DNA of 54,988 nt from Bacillota bacterium (GCA_023395435.1 JAEWZG010000098.1:1-54988), one strand, 5' to 3'. Shown: positions 35,401-44,018, counted from the first letter of the stretch. Numbers and translations are program-made. The notes: generated by a model from the sequence alone, not told the origin.

Positions 35401-35928
35401 TATGATATGTATTTAAGGCTACTATCTGAAGCTATTGCTGAACAGAAAGGTGAAGCACTTCCACATAATCCAGAAAGCTGTCTTGTTGATGTTGCTATTG
35501 ATGCATTTATCCCTGATGATTATATCGAAAGCCTTACACTTCGAATTGAAGCATACCGTCATATTGCTAATATTCAGAATAAAGATGACAGTATGGATGT
35601 TATGGATGAACTTATTGACAGATACGGCGACCCTCCAAAGTCAGTTATTGGTCTTATTAATGTTGCTCTTATGAGAAATACGGCAGCTTCAATTGGTATT
35701 ACTGAAATTTCACAGCGTGTGGATAACTTGCTTTTCTATATTAAGCATCCAACTATGGAGCAGATTAAAAATCTGTCTACAGCATTCAAGGGCAGTGTAT
35801 TATTCAATAGTACACAAAAGTCATACATTTCTGTCAAAATACCACCAAAGACAAAATCTGCTGATTTAATGGAAAAGGTACTTGATATAATGTCGTCAGA
35901 TAGTAATAAAGAAGAATCAACAAAATAA
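32449..35928 (+). CDS. mfd: Transcription-repair coupling factor Mfd
   Basis: A 1159-residue translocase that removes stalled RNA polymerase and recruits UvrA. It has the UvrB-like N-terminus (VTGISGIHKAQ; RGSIIDIFP), the RNA polymerase-interacting domain around INEGDLVVHSLYGIGRF (near 485), Walker A GDVGFGKTEVALRA, Walker B DEEQRFGV, TLSATPIPRT, and the QLRGRVGRS motor motif, then a TRCF C-terminal domain. A GTG at 32440 is in frame, but GAGGTG (32437-32442) is spaced for the TTG at 32449, which I choose. Confidence 0.97.
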   Translation: MQIFNNVIRQYGHFKELENALNNGMTPCSVTGISGIHKAQFILGIASKDKPVLVIAEDEATATRLSADINEMAGESICVVYPAKDYSFARIDSISREYEHKRLEALSRIQNKSCKILIASAEAIAAKTIPPYVLKERTIKISLSSNINITDLTSELIASGYARATQVEGQSQFSVRGSIIDIFPVQSALPVRIELWGDDVDTISYFDIESQRRTENLEEIEISPALEILFPSLEVFAEKITALIPDIKGKKADHIIDFLNQDIDLLKSGVILSNLDKYISLAYSEPATVFDYFDDGIVCLCEYHNILEKLKGFWGQFNEDLKILFEEGILFKALNSFCLESGEIFCRAEKLPCVYLDTFMRGGSDLRFKKLISASPLQTSPWSGDIKQLIEDLSLFCERDYSTIVMAGSEKTVPIIVNDLRNNNIPADIYSENAQLVNGKVIVMPGSVSGGYEYPEIKQALITQAKALTSKRKVKKRKKGEEIRSISDINEGDLVVHSLYGIGRFAGISKIATQGITKDYITIKYAGSDVLYVPVTQLDLVSRYIGPRDDSGVKLHKLNSVEWQKTRTKVRSAVKDIAEELIKLYAKRQQSKGFSFSPDNDWQRDFEERFDYNETDDQLRSIDEIKTDMMKPVPMDRLLCGDVGFGKTEVALRAAFKCILDSKQCAILVPTTVLAWQHYQTAIKRFEHFPVNIQLLSRFRTPKQQQEIVKQLNRGEIDLIIGTHRLVQKDIKFKNLGLVVIDEEQRFGVSHKEKFKEAFSGVDVLTLSATPIPRTLNMAMSGIRDMSVIEEPPQDRYPVQTYVIEHNTGVIVQAIMKELRRGGQVYYIHNRIESIDGCVYRLQNAMPEARIGVAHGQISENDLSEVWRKLIDHEIDILVCTTLIETGVDVPNCNTLIIEDADRLGLSQLYQLRGRVGRSNRRAFAYFTFRRGKVLTEIASKRLTAIREFTQFGSGFRIAMRDLEIRGAGSILSGKQHGHMESVGYDMYLRLLSEAIAEQKGEALPHNPESCLVDVAIDAFIPDDYIESLTLRIEAYRHIANIQNKDDSMDVMDELIDRYGDPPKSVIGLINVALMRNTAASIGITEISQRVDNLLFYIKHPTMEQIKNLSTAFKGSVLFNSTQKSYISVKIPPKTKSADLMEKVLDIMSSDSNKEESTK

Positions 35929-35937
35929 AAGTATTAA

Positions 35938-35970
35938 AAATAACCAGCCAATAAGATGGCTGGTTATTAC
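35938..35970. terminator. Terminator between mfd and the PspA-like gene
   Basis: A 12-bp stem (35939-35950 with 35957-35968) stands between the convergent genes with A/T-rich flanks on both sides. Confidence 0.8.
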
Positions 35971-35981
35971 AATTATGTAGT

Positions 35982-36566
35982 TTATTTTATATTATGTGTA
36001 TCTTTTATTTCCTGCATAAGCCTTTCTATCTCTGCGTCAAGAACACCCTCACTATTTGTATGACATTTGCATGCTATTTCACTTTTATCATGATAAATTA
36101 TTTTATCATTCATTGGATAAACCATATCATTTATATGTACGCTTGATAATAGAGATTTTTTAATCTCAATAGCTTCAGATAGCTTGTAATTCAAAGTTTC
36201 AAGCTGTTCCTTAAGCTGAGATGCTTGTGCGTTAAGAGTCACATAAATAATTTCTTTCTCTTTTAGACTCATATCCTTTTCAAACTTTTGCGTCAAAGCT
36301 TCTTTGGCAAGTTGTTCATCATTTTCTCTAAGCGCAGAGCGTGCTTTATGAACAAGATTATCAGCTTCCTCCTTGTTAGTACTATATGAAGTCTCAGCGT
36401 GCTGTTGTTCCTTTTGTGCTTTTTCAACCATAAACTCCAAACGTTTTGTTTGTGCTTGCAAATCATTAATTATTTCATCAATAACTTCCTCTTTGTTATC
36501 CTTATCTTTAATTGCATTTCTGATGTTAAGCTTAAGCATTTCCTTGAGATTTTTTAAATATGCCAT
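35982..36566 (-). CDS. PspA/IM30 family protein
   Basis: A 194-residue, almost entirely helical protein. MAYLKNLKEMLKLNIRNAIKDKDNKEEVIDEIINDL matches the amphipathic helix and helix 1 of PspA/Vipp1; RSALRENDEQLAKEALTQK matches the helix 2-3 turn. A long coiled coil follows, and the last 40 residues include CKCH. The family binds and protects stressed membranes. ATG at 36566 is chosen because GGGTGA lies five bases before it. No psp partner genes are near. Confidence 0.75.
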   Translation of the reverse strand: MAYLKNLKEMLKLNIRNAIKDKDNKEEVIDEIINDLQAQTKRLEFMVEKAQKEQQHAETSYSTNKEEADNLVHKARSALRENDEQLAKEALTQKFEKDMSLKEKEIIYVTLNAQASQLKEQLETLNYKLSEAIEIKKSLLSSVHINDMVYPMNDKIIYHDKSEIACKCHTNSEGVLDAEIERLMQEIKDTHNIK

Positions 36567-36801
36567 AGCAATCACCCTTCATAAATGAATTTTTATTTAA
36601 TATTAAACTATATTATAACATATAGTTATTAAAATATAAATATCAAATTAATATATAATTTTATTGTATGAATTTTTTATTTACATATAAATAAAAATCA
36701 AATCCTTTTTTATTAATATATAACAAAAATTAATCAGATTATTGCTAATTTTTTTATATAATGCTATAATTAATTTTAGTAAATAGAATGGAGGAAGTAT
36801 C

Positions 36802-39800
36802 ATGGATGAACTAACTACTTTAAATAATAATAAGCTGTTATTAAGTAATAATACCCATTTTTACACTGATTTTGAATCCTCTGACAGTACTGAATATAAT
36901 TATTATCCGCTTTTCGAATTAAAGATTGATTATCAGAATGGTTTTTCAATTATTTTTTCAACAAAAGGAATTGAAGAACTTGGATATAATACAGATATTA
37001 TTAATTCAGGTAATATGAAATTCAATGATCTTATGTCCGATGCTGAATTTGACTACTTTAAAAATATATTCAATAAACAGATAGAAGATAACAATTTTGA
37101 TTTTATCTGCAATATGAAGTTTTACGACTCCAATATGAAAATAAGACACACTTACGCCCATATGGTAATTACAAATACAGGAAGAAATTCGTATTTGAAT
37201 TGTATGGTTATTGATATTACAAATCAATATATTGATAGATCAAAAGAAAAAAGAGCAATATCTATTATAATTTCTGATGATATTGCATTGCTTCAACACA
37301 GGGTTGACAAAGATATATATCAAAACAAACTTATGCTTGAATTTGCTTCTGATTCATTGATCTATTATGGTTTTGACAACAATATACTTTCAGAAAGCTC
37401 AGTTAATTTCTTTGATTTTCTTCATACAGAAGATTATGATAAATTCAGTTCTTTGTTTAATAGTACAATAGAAAAAAAGAATAATTATTTTGCAGGCACT
37501 TATAGGATTATAACTCCTGACAGTGAAATAATATGGATTCTCATCCAAACAATTGTCTACTATAAGGATAATGTTCCTACTCACATCAATTCCATAATTA
37601 ATGATCTTACAGAGCAAAAAGAACGTATAATTAAGCTTAATGAAAATCAAATGATTCTTGAAAACAATCTCAATCGCACTCAGTTTATTTCTGATATTCT
37701 AAAGCATCTTCAAAAATCCGATGATTTCAAGACTTCAATTAATACAATTACAAAAAAGCTTGCTATTTTTTTAAATGTTTCAGAAATTAAAATATGTGTC
37801 CCATATAGTTCATCTCAGAAATATATAACTTACAGTTATAATAAGTCACACAATATTCAGCAAAAAATTGTTAACTTTAAATTATTTGAAGATAAATATC
37901 CTAATATAATTAAAAGGCTCAACAGCTTTGGTATGGCATATCGTGATAAGCTTGGCTCATCAAAAAACTGTTATAATGAATTTTTATCTACCGGAGATTA
38001 TTCCTATCTTATTTATAATATTAAATTCACAGATTCTTCTGACGGATATATAATGCTAATTGATAAAGATAATAAAAGAACCTGGGATAACGAAACCATA
38101 TCTGTTGTTAGTGATATTACACAGATTATCAGCAGTATGTTTCAGCGATATCTCACGCAGCTCGAACTTATGACAACGCTTAATACATTTAAGACAGTTC
38201 TGAATAATATTGGATCTTATGTTTGTGTTTCAACGCTTGAAGGTCAAGATATAATCTTCACTAATCAGAAATTCAGTGACAATTTTGGCGATGACAGTAT
38301 AGGAAAGCATTTATGGGAATGTCTTGGGATAAATTCTGAAGATTACGAAAGCATCACAAACAGCAATAGTAAAATTAACAGCAAGCGTGCTCGTTACTAT
38401 GAAATTTATAGCCCTATGACAAAGCAATGGATTGATATAACACAAATGAATATAATCTGGGTAGACGGCAGTATTGTCAGTCTTTCAACATTAAACAATA
38501 TTACTCAGAAGATTGAATACGAAAAGCTTATTGAAATGCAGGCAATGAATGATCATCTTACTGGGCTTCCTAACAGAAGACGTCTTGAAAAAGACTTTCA
38601 GAACCTTGTTGATCAATCTCTTAGGGAAAATTCTTTCGGCTATATACTTTTCCTTGATCTTGACAACTTCAAGAATGTTAATGACGGACTGGGCCATCAG
38701 TACGGAGATACGCTTCTTCAGAATATATCTGAGTTCTTAAAAACACTCCCATATACAGGTCATTATACATATCGTTTTGGTGGCGATGAATTCATTCTAT
38801 TAGTTGAAAATAAATACTGTGACCAGATTAATGATATCGTCAATACACTTCTTGAGCGTTTTAGAGAAAAATGGGATCTTATAAATACTACATATTATTG
38901 CACGATGAGTATGGGCATTGCAAAATATCCTTATGATGGTATTACTCTTTTTGAAATTCTTAAAAAAGTTGATATGGCAATGTATAAGGCAAAAAATCAA
39001 GGTAAAAACCGTGCCATGTTCTATAAAAATAAAATTGGTTTTGATTCAATCAGGAATATCGAGCTTGAACGCTACCTAAGAGAAAGTGTTTCAAATTCCT
39101 GTAGTGGCTTCAGCGTTTATTATCAACCTATTGTCAATGCAAAAACCAAAGCAATTGAAGGTGCTGAAGCACTACTGAGATGGTCATGCGATAACCTTGG
39201 TAATATATCACCTGTTGAGTTTATACCAGTTGCCGAAAACCTTGGTTTTATCGTTGAACTGGGTGAATTTGTATTCAGGACAGCTTGCCTTCAGTGCAAG
39301 AAAATGATTTCACTTGGTATGAAAGATTTTAAAATTAGCATAAATCTTTCTGTATATCAGATTTATGAAGCTAATTTCCTTGATAAAGTAGAAAAAATCA
39401 TTAATGAGACTCAGATTCCTTACCAGAATATCACCTTTGAAGTAACTGAATCACTTGCTATTAATGACTTCAAATCTACAAAAGAAATTTTAAAGAAATT
39501 ATCTGAACTTGGAATTTCCATTTCACTTGATGACTTTGGAACCGGATATTCCTCACTTAATAACATTAAGGAAATGCCACTAAACACTATCAAGATCGAT
39601 AAATCCTTTATTGATGATCTCATCAATGACTCCTGCACTGAAGTTTTTGTGAAAACAATCATTTCACTCGCACACGCTCTTGATATGAAGGTATGTGCTG
39701 AAGGAGTTGAACAGGAAATTCAGTATAACCGTCTTGTTGATCTTAATACCGACATGATTCAGGGTTACTTATTTGGCAAGCCTATTCCCGCTGAAGAATT

Positions 39801-39831
39801 TGAGAAGAAGTATTTACCATTATATAATTAA
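36802..39831 (+). CDS. PAS-GAF-type sensory protein with GGDEF and EAL domains
   Basis: A 1009-residue soluble-looking protein. Residues about 35-140 and 185-285 look like PAS folds (the second ends in DLTEQKER), about 300-450 is GAF-like, and about 465-575 is a third PAS region (YVCVSTLEGQDIIFTNQKF). GGDEF follows with DHLTGLPNRRRLE and RFGGDEF (motif near 660). EAL has GAEALLRW (near 787), FEVTES, LDDFGTGYSSL and IKIDKSFI. Both catalytic motifs appear intact, so it could both make and degrade c-di-GMP. No RxxD inhibitory site is visible before GGDEF. It has no membrane segment and stands alone. Confidence 0.9.
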   Translation: MDELTTLNNNKLLLSNNTHFYTDFESSDSTEYNYYPLFELKIDYQNGFSIIFSTKGIEELGYNTDIINSGNMKFNDLMSDAEFDYFKNIFNKQIEDNNFDFICNMKFYDSNMKIRHTYAHMVITNTGRNSYLNCMVIDITNQYIDRSKEKRAISIIISDDIALLQHRVDKDIYQNKLMLEFASDSLIYYGFDNNILSESSVNFFDFLHTEDYDKFSSLFNSTIEKKNNYFAGTYRIITPDSEIIWILIQTIVYYKDNVPTHINSIINDLTEQKERIIKLNENQMILENNLNRTQFISDILKHLQKSDDFKTSINTITKKLAIFLNVSEIKICVPYSSSQKYITYSYNKSHNIQQKIVNFKLFEDKYPNIIKRLNSFGMAYRDKLGSSKNCYNEFLSTGDYSYLIYNIKFTDSSDGYIMLIDKDNKRTWDNETISVVSDITQIISSMFQRYLTQLELMTTLNTFKTVLNNIGSYVCVSTLEGQDIIFTNQKFSDNFGDDSIGKHLWECLGINSEDYESITNSNSKINSKRARYYEIYSPMTKQWIDITQMNIIWVDGSIVSLSTLNNITQKIEYEKLIEMQAMNDHLTGLPNRRRLEKDFQNLVDQSLRENSFGYILFLDLDNFKNVNDGLGHQYGDTLLQNISEFLKTLPYTGHYTYRFGGDEFILLVENKYCDQINDIVNTLLERFREKWDLINTTYYCTMSMGIAKYPYDGITLFEILKKVDMAMYKAKNQGKNRAMFYKNKIGFDSIRNIELERYLRESVSNSCSGFSVYYQPIVNAKTKAIEGAEALLRWSCDNLGNISPVEFIPVAENLGFIVELGEFVFRTACLQCKKMISLGMKDFKISINLSVYQIYEANFLDKVEKIINETQIPYQNITFEVTESLAINDFKSTKEILKKLSELGISISLDDFGTGYSSLNNIKEMPLNTIKIDKSFIDDLINDSCTEVFVKTIISLAHALDMKVCAEGVEQEIQYNRLVDLNTDMIQGYLFGKPIPAEEFEKKYLPLYN

Positions 39832-39835
39832 TATA

Positions 39836-39869
39836 ATAACGCTTCTAATCATTGGAAGCGTTATTTTTG
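39836..39869 (+). terminator. Terminator after the GGDEF/EAL gene
   Basis: ATAACGCTTC pairs with GAAGCGTTAT (39836-39845 with 39855-39864), followed by TTTTTG. Confidence 0.88.
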
Positions 39870-39890
39870 TGTTAATTTCGATGATATTCC

Positions 39891-39919
39891 TTGACAAACA
39901 TAAAAAATAATTATATAAT
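39891..39919 (+). promoter_or_regulatory. Promoter of smpB (and possibly ssrA)
   Basis: TTGACA (39891-39896), 17 bases and TATAAT (39914-39919) form a perfect consensus promoter 31 bases before the smpB start. Confidence 0.9.
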
Positions 39920-39950
39920 AAAATACTGCCATAAAAGTGAGGTGACCAAA

Positions 39951-40415
39951 GTGGACAAGGTAAGTACTAAAACAATTGCTGAAAATCGAAAAGCAAAACA
40001 TGACTATTTTATTGTTGAATCTCTTGAAGCAGGAATTGAACTTGTGGGCACAGAGGTCAAGTCAATAAGACAAGGTGGTGTCAATTTAAAGGACAGTTGG
40101 TGTTCTATTGACGATGGAGAAATGTTTGTTAAAGGTATGCATATATCCCCATATGAGCAAGGCAATCTTTTTAATCGTGACCCATACAGAGTGAGAAAGC
40201 TTCTTATCCATAAGAAAGAAATACTCCGACTTTTTGGTAAAGTCAAGCAAGAAGGCTTAACTCTGATCCCTATATCTCTTTATTTTAAAGGTTCGAGAGT
40301 AAAGCTCCAGCTTTGTTTATGCAAGGGTAAAAAACTCCACGACAAGCGTGACGACATGGCAGAACGTGATTCAAAAAGGGAAATTGACAGAGCTTTAAAG
40401 GAAAGAAATCAATAA
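39951..40415 (+). CDS. smpB: SsrA-binding protein SmpB
   Basis: A 154-residue tmRNA-binding protein needed for trans-translation. Conserved parts are TIAENRKAKHDYFIVESLEAGIELVGTEVKSIR, ISPYEQGN, and the C-terminal basic KGKKLHDKRDDMAERDSKREIDRALK. The GTG at 39951 is the likely start: GAGGTGA (39939-39945) precedes it at normal spacing, while longer in-frame starts overlap the promoter. Its RNA partner ssrA lies 33 bases downstream. Confidence 0.96.
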   Translation: MDKVSTKTIAENRKAKHDYFIVESLEAGIELVGTEVKSIRQGGVNLKDSWCSIDDGEMFVKGMHISPYEQGNLFNRDPYRVRKLLIHKKEILRLFGKVKQEGLTLIPISLYFKGSRVKLQLCLCKGKKLHDKRDDMAERDSKREIDRALKERNQ

Positions 40416-40448
40416 CTTTTTTCATCTTATTAATACTAATATAAATAT

Positions 40449-40801
40449 GGGGGCGTAAAGGTTTCGACGGGGATTTTGAAGTGTGATAAGCGAGTAGAGG
40501 TCGTGTCATCTCTTTAAACGGCACAACGTTTTAAAATTAAACGACAAAAATAATTTTGAATTAGCAGCAGCTTAGTCTGCAGCTCGTCTGTCTGAAGATT
40601 CCCACGACTTTGGAACAGGCGTCGATTAGTGGGGAACGTCAATTTGCAAAGCCTGTAGCTTTTTGATGTATCACAGGCTACTGAGCTTCTTAGCCTGTTT
40701 GTCGGCGGAGAAGTAAGGGAATTCCAAAAGACAAACTACACTCGTAGAAAGTTGCATGAATAGGTTTTCGGACAGGGGTTCAACTCCCCTCGCCTCCACC
40801 A
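40449..40801 (+). ncRNA. ssrA: Transfer-messenger RNA (tmRNA)
   Basis: The 353-base RNA starts GGGGGCG, whose acceptor stem pairs with CGCCTCC (40791-40797), and ends in an encoded CCA. The T-arm is GGGGTTCAACTCCCC. The tag reading frame ends AAC GAC AAA AAT AAT TTT GAA TTA GCA GCA GCT TAG (40540-40575), giving a tail NDKNNFELAAA. The exact resume codon just before is uncertain. Its 3' end is the integration site of the element that follows. Confidence 0.96.
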
Positions 40802-40803
40802 AT
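40778..40803 (+). repeat. attL: 26-bp direct repeat at the tmRNA 3' end
   Basis: The 26 bases from GTTCAACTCCCC to CCACCAAT, half the T-arm plus the acceptor strand of ssrA, recur exactly at 50099-50124. The bases flanking each copy differ, so this is the full identity block. It marks the left junction of the island. Confidence 0.93.
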
Positions 40804-40808
40804 TATCA

Positions 40809-40838
40809 AGCACTATATCACAAGATATAGTGCTTTTT
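40809..40838 (+). terminator. tmRNA terminator supplied by the island
   Basis: A perfect 11-bp stem (40809-40819 with 40824-40834) and TTTTT follow the tmRNA. It lies just inside the island, beyond attL. Confidence 0.9.
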
Positions 40839-40888
40839 CATATTTAATATGTTTATATATAGTATTTATATAATTTTGTTATACAATA

Positions 40889-40972
40889 GGTAGACATTTA
40901 GGTAGACAAATGTAAATATTAGTGATATAATATTAATAACCTGGTAGACATTTTTCGAAAGTAGGTAGACAT
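40889..40972 (+). repeat. Left cluster of GGTAGACA repeats (candidate integrase arm sites)
   Basis: Four direct copies of GGTAGACA begin at 40889, 40901, 40943 and 40964, most within the longer AGGTAGACATTT. The last ends just before the integrase TTG start. The same motif occurs twice at the right end of the island and not elsewhere that I noticed. Confidence 0.8.
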
Positions 40973-40973
40973 T

Positions 40974-42104
40974 TTGGCAAGAAAAGTTGTTGAAAATAAT
41001 ATCTCATATGATGACATTAAGAAAAAATACTATGTTAATTTTGATTATGGAAAAGATGAAAACGGAAACAGAGTTAAAAAATCAAAAACATTTGACAAAA
41101 AAGCGGAAGCCAAAAAAGCTTTAAGAGAATTTGAAGCTGAAAAGACAAAGGGTGAATTAATTTTACCAAAGTCTATTACTGTATTAGAATGGCTTGAACA
41201 ATGGATTAAGAATGCAGAAATAAACAGAGAATATACTACCATATACGGATATAAAAACATTATAGATAATCATATCAAACCTGCTTTTGGCAACATTGAA
41301 TTGCAAAAACTTAAATCTATTCAAATACAAAATTATTATACTGATAAGATACAAAATGAAAAATTGTCAAGCAATACAGTATTAAAGCATCATAATCTTA
41401 TGAAAACAGCTTTTAAGTCTGCTGTTATGCAAGGAGTAATTAATAAAAATCCCTGTGACTATGTTGAAACTCCTAAAAAGACTAAAAAGCAGATTAATTT
41501 CTATGATATTGATGAATTAAAAGAACTAAAAGAAAAGATTAAAGGAAACCAAATTGAAACTGCTGTAATGATTGCAATATACACTGGTTTAAGGCGGTCA
41601 GAAATATGTGGTTTATCTTGGTCTAATGTTGATTTCGAAAATCATGTTTTTATTGTATCAGATGCCAGAACAATGGCGGGAAGTGAAATAATAACTAAAG
41701 GTACAAAAACAGAAGCTTCTGAAAGATATGAATATATATGTAATGATTTGTATAATGTGATTATAGCAGAAAAACAAAGACAAGTAGAAAATAAAGAATT
41801 TTTAGGAGAAGCATATATTGATTCAGATTATGTAATTGTTATGGATAATGGCAAACCATATAGACCTAATTATATTTCAGAACTATTTACTAAATTTATT
41901 AAAAACAATAACCTCCCTCCCCTAACCCTTCATGGATTAAGACACTCATTTGCAAGTCTCACAAACGCAGTAGGCATATCACAATTTAACACAAGTAAAA
42001 TGTTAGGTCATAGTACTCCTGCTACTACAGGCAAGATATATACTCATATGTACGATGAATCCCATGAGGAAGAAATGAAAAGAATTGAAGAAGCATTAAA
42101 ATAA
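40974..42104 (+). CDS. int: Tyrosine recombinase (integrase) of the ssrA island
   Basis: A 376-residue phage/ICE-type integrase. It has an AP2-like arm-binding N-terminus (about 1-55, SYDDIKKKYYVNFDYG...KKAEAKKALREFE), a SAM-like core-binding domain (about 60-160) and a catalytic domain with Arg in TGLRRSE (near 207), HGLRH (near 319-323), LGHS (near 344) and the nucleophile Tyr in GKIYTHMYDE (near 355). All catalytic residues are present. It starts with TTG directly after a GGTAGACA repeat, so its own arm-site binding may repress it. It presumably integrates the element into ssrA. Confidence 0.95.
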   Translation: MARKVVENNISYDDIKKKYYVNFDYGKDENGNRVKKSKTFDKKAEAKKALREFEAEKTKGELILPKSITVLEWLEQWIKNAEINREYTTIYGYKNIIDNHIKPAFGNIELQKLKSIQIQNYYTDKIQNEKLSSNTVLKHHNLMKTAFKSAVMQGVINKNPCDYVETPKKTKKQINFYDIDELKELKEKIKGNQIETAVMIAIYTGLRRSEICGLSWSNVDFENHVFIVSDARTMAGSEIITKGTKTEASERYEYICNDLYNVIIAEKQRQVENKEFLGEAYIDSDYVIVMDNGKPYRPNYISELFTKFIKNNNLPPLTLHGLRHSFASLTNAVGISQFNTSKMLGHSTPATTGKIYTHMYDESHEEEMKRIEEALK

Positions 42105-42109
42105 TATAC

Positions 42110-42145
42110 AAAACCCGCTTTAGAATTACTAATAGCGGGTTTTAT
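42110..42145 (+). terminator. Terminator after int
   Basis: AAAACCCGCT pairs with AGCGGGTTTT around a 13-base loop, followed by ATTATG; only six bases after the int stop. Confidence 0.8.
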
Positions 42146-42361
42146 TATGTTTATCTCATTCACAAGATAATAATTATTTATCGAACCGAATAAATAAGCT
42201 ATTTTTTACATTGATTTTTAGATTAAATGTCGTATCTTAAGCATTTGCTCGAATGGCAATCCGAATTAAATTCTTTATTAACAATTATCAATTAGTCCTG
42301 TTATTACTTGATCTGCACGCCTAATATGATTATGGAATTATTACAATATTGTGACAAAATA

Positions 42362-42389
42362 TTGACTCCAAAAAATAATATGTTATAAT
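42362..42389 (+). promoter_or_regulatory. Promoter of the secreted protease gene
   Basis: TTGACT (42362-42367), 16 bases and TATAAT (42384-42389) lie 30 bases before the start codon. Confidence 0.75.
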
Positions 42390-42419
42390 ATAGAAAGTAA
42401 CTAATTTAGGAGTGACGTA

Positions 42420-43595
42420 ATGAAAAAAATTATAAGCAGTTTAATTGTATTAGTAATGTGCTTTTCGTTAATCAATGTTGGTGTTAATGCAAAGGGCGAA
42501 GAATTAGTAAAAGTAACCGATAAGAATGTGGAAAATATAATTACTACAGAAACTCTTAATTGGGCAAAACAAATAGAACCTAATTTGAATTTTATTGTAG
42601 GTGATATCATTCAAATTAATTCAACTACTAATGATGAAGTTGAATACACGGCATCTTTATTCAATGATACAATGCCATATGGATATGTAGTTATAGGCTT
42701 TGTAAATCATGAAGCTATTGTTAAGGAATCTAATATTTCAAAAGGACAGGAAGGTCTTTATACTAAAATAATTGACAATATTTTAACTAACTCTAATGAA
42801 TCAAGAAAAAATATAAAGCCAGAAAAGTCAATAAAGAAAATTTCTGCCTTGCAGTATTCCTTGTCATATAAAGATAAACACGGAAATAAACTATCAACTG
42901 ATAATTATGGAAATGAAATTAATGATGATAATTTAGCAAAAGGCTCATATAGTGATAATGCCGCTATATTTATTAGAAAAGATAGCTTTACGTCAAATTA
43001 TTATAAGGTTAAGTCTCAAATAGAATTAAAGAAATATACTAATAGACCCAAGTTGATAAATGACTATGATGTTACAAGTGTAACAGATAAATATGCATGT
43101 GGAGTTCAATCATTAATTCAAATTGCATATATGGAAGGACTTATTACATACAGTGATAAGGATATTAGAAATACTAGTAACGTATTGTGGAACTATACTG
43201 GAACCACAACGTCTAAAGTTGATAAAGACGCTGGGATAACTTATGGTGGTGGGCAAACTCCAGAAACAGCAAAAGGATTTGTTCGGTTTGCTCGGGAAAA
43301 AGGGAAAAAGGGCACTGAATATAAAGGAACACAAAAAAGTCCTTCTGTCGCTTGGATAAAAGATAAACTACAGTATAATAGGCCTATTTTAATGGGGTAC
43401 TATATTTATGTGAATGGCAAGGAAAAAGGGCATTTTATTTCTATATTAGGATTAGTAAATGCAAAAAAGCTATCAAGTGGGAATACATGGAATTATTTAA
43501 AAGTATATAATGGATGGGATGATTCGTTTTGTTATTTGAATTATAGTACGGTAGATTTTCATAATTGTGATGCATCATATTTTTGGGTTAAGTAG
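42420..43595 (+). CDS. Secreted papain-fold (C39-like) cysteine peptidase
   Basis: A 391-residue protein with a signal peptide (cleavage near VNAKG, residue 24). After an N-terminal propeptide-like region (about 25-210) comes a papain-like domain: KYACGVQSLIQIAYM with the candidate nucleophile Cys227, GHFISILG with His338, and VYNGWDDS with Asn/Asp near 363. Order and spacing fit the C39/C10 clan. It is presumably exported and processed. It is the first cargo gene after int; a lipoprotein gene follows 18 bases later. GGAG is spaced normally. Confidence 0.78.
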   Translation: MKKIISSLIVLVMCFSLINVGVNAKGEELVKVTDKNVENIITTETLNWAKQIEPNLNFIVGDIIQINSTTNDEVEYTASLFNDTMPYGYVVIGFVNHEAIVKESNISKGQEGLYTKIIDNILTNSNESRKNIKPEKSIKKISALQYSLSYKDKHGNKLSTDNYGNEINDDNLAKGSYSDNAAIFIRKDSFTSNYYKVKSQIELKKYTNRPKLINDYDVTSVTDKYACGVQSLIQIAYMEGLITYSDKDIRNTSNVLWNYTGTTTSKVDKDAGITYGGGQTPETAKGFVRFAREKGKKGTEYKGTQKSPSVAWIKDKLQYNRPILMGYYIYVNGKEKGHFISILGLVNAKKLSSGNTWNYLKVYNGWDDSFCYLNYSTVDFHNCDASYFWVK

Positions 43596-43627
43596 TAAGA
43601 AAGGAATTGTTATATGAAAAAGTTTTT
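43580..43627 (+). repeat. Duplicated segment, copy 1
   Basis: The last codons of the protease gene, the spacer GTAAGAAAGGAATTG and the first codons of the lipoprotein gene recur almost exactly at 44019-44069. Confidence 0.85.
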
Positions 43628-43994
43628 ACTATTACTAATGGCAGTTATATCTTTGTTTGCATTAGTTGGATGTGGTTCTGATAAAGATGAAAAAGGTGTA
43701 TCGGGAGATTCTCAGTCTCGCAAAATAATTACAGGAAAAATAATTGAAATAAAGAACAACAATACTCTACTTATTCAGATTACAAAAGAACGTGGTGGAT
43801 ATAAGGTAGAAGACAAGGTGTTAATTAAATATAATGAGTTCAAAGTGCATAGGGCAGAAGAAGATATGACAACAGGTACCCCAGCAATAAATGATGAGGT
43901 TTCCACTGGGTTCTGGTCAAAGGATATTACAAAAAAGGATGGATATGATTATATTGAAGTTAATTCAGTATCAAAGTTAATTAATAATAATTAA
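43614..43994 (+). CDS. Small island lipoprotein
   Basis: A 126-residue lipoprotein (ALVGC, Cys20) with a compact beta-rich domain (about 37-120, IITGKIIEIKNNNTLLIQITKERGG...EVNSVSKL) that looks like an OB-type barrel. Function unknown. It probably protects against or assists the upstream secreted peptidase, but that is inference from position alone. AAGGAATTG is the ribosome binding region. Confidence 0.75.
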   Translation: MKKFLLLLMAVISLFALVGCGSDKDEKGVSGDSQSRKIITGKIIEIKNNNTLLIQITKERGGYKVEDKVLIKYNEFKVHRAEEDMTTGTPAINDEVSTGFWSKDITKKDGYDYIEVNSVSKLINNN

Positions 43995-44018
43995 GTATTT
44001 TTATATAAAAGGCACCTT

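Larger units (their letters stand above)
42105..42419. other. Intergenic region after int
   Basis: The 315-base gap holds the int terminator and the promoter of the secreted protease gene (42362-42389). The stretch 42150-42360 shows no frame, repeat or RNA I can support. Confidence 0.55.

Noticed and set aside
40889..40972. CRISPR-like repeats near int
   Set aside because: The repeats are only 8-12 bases with irregular short spacings and no cas genes; they fit integrase arm sites better.
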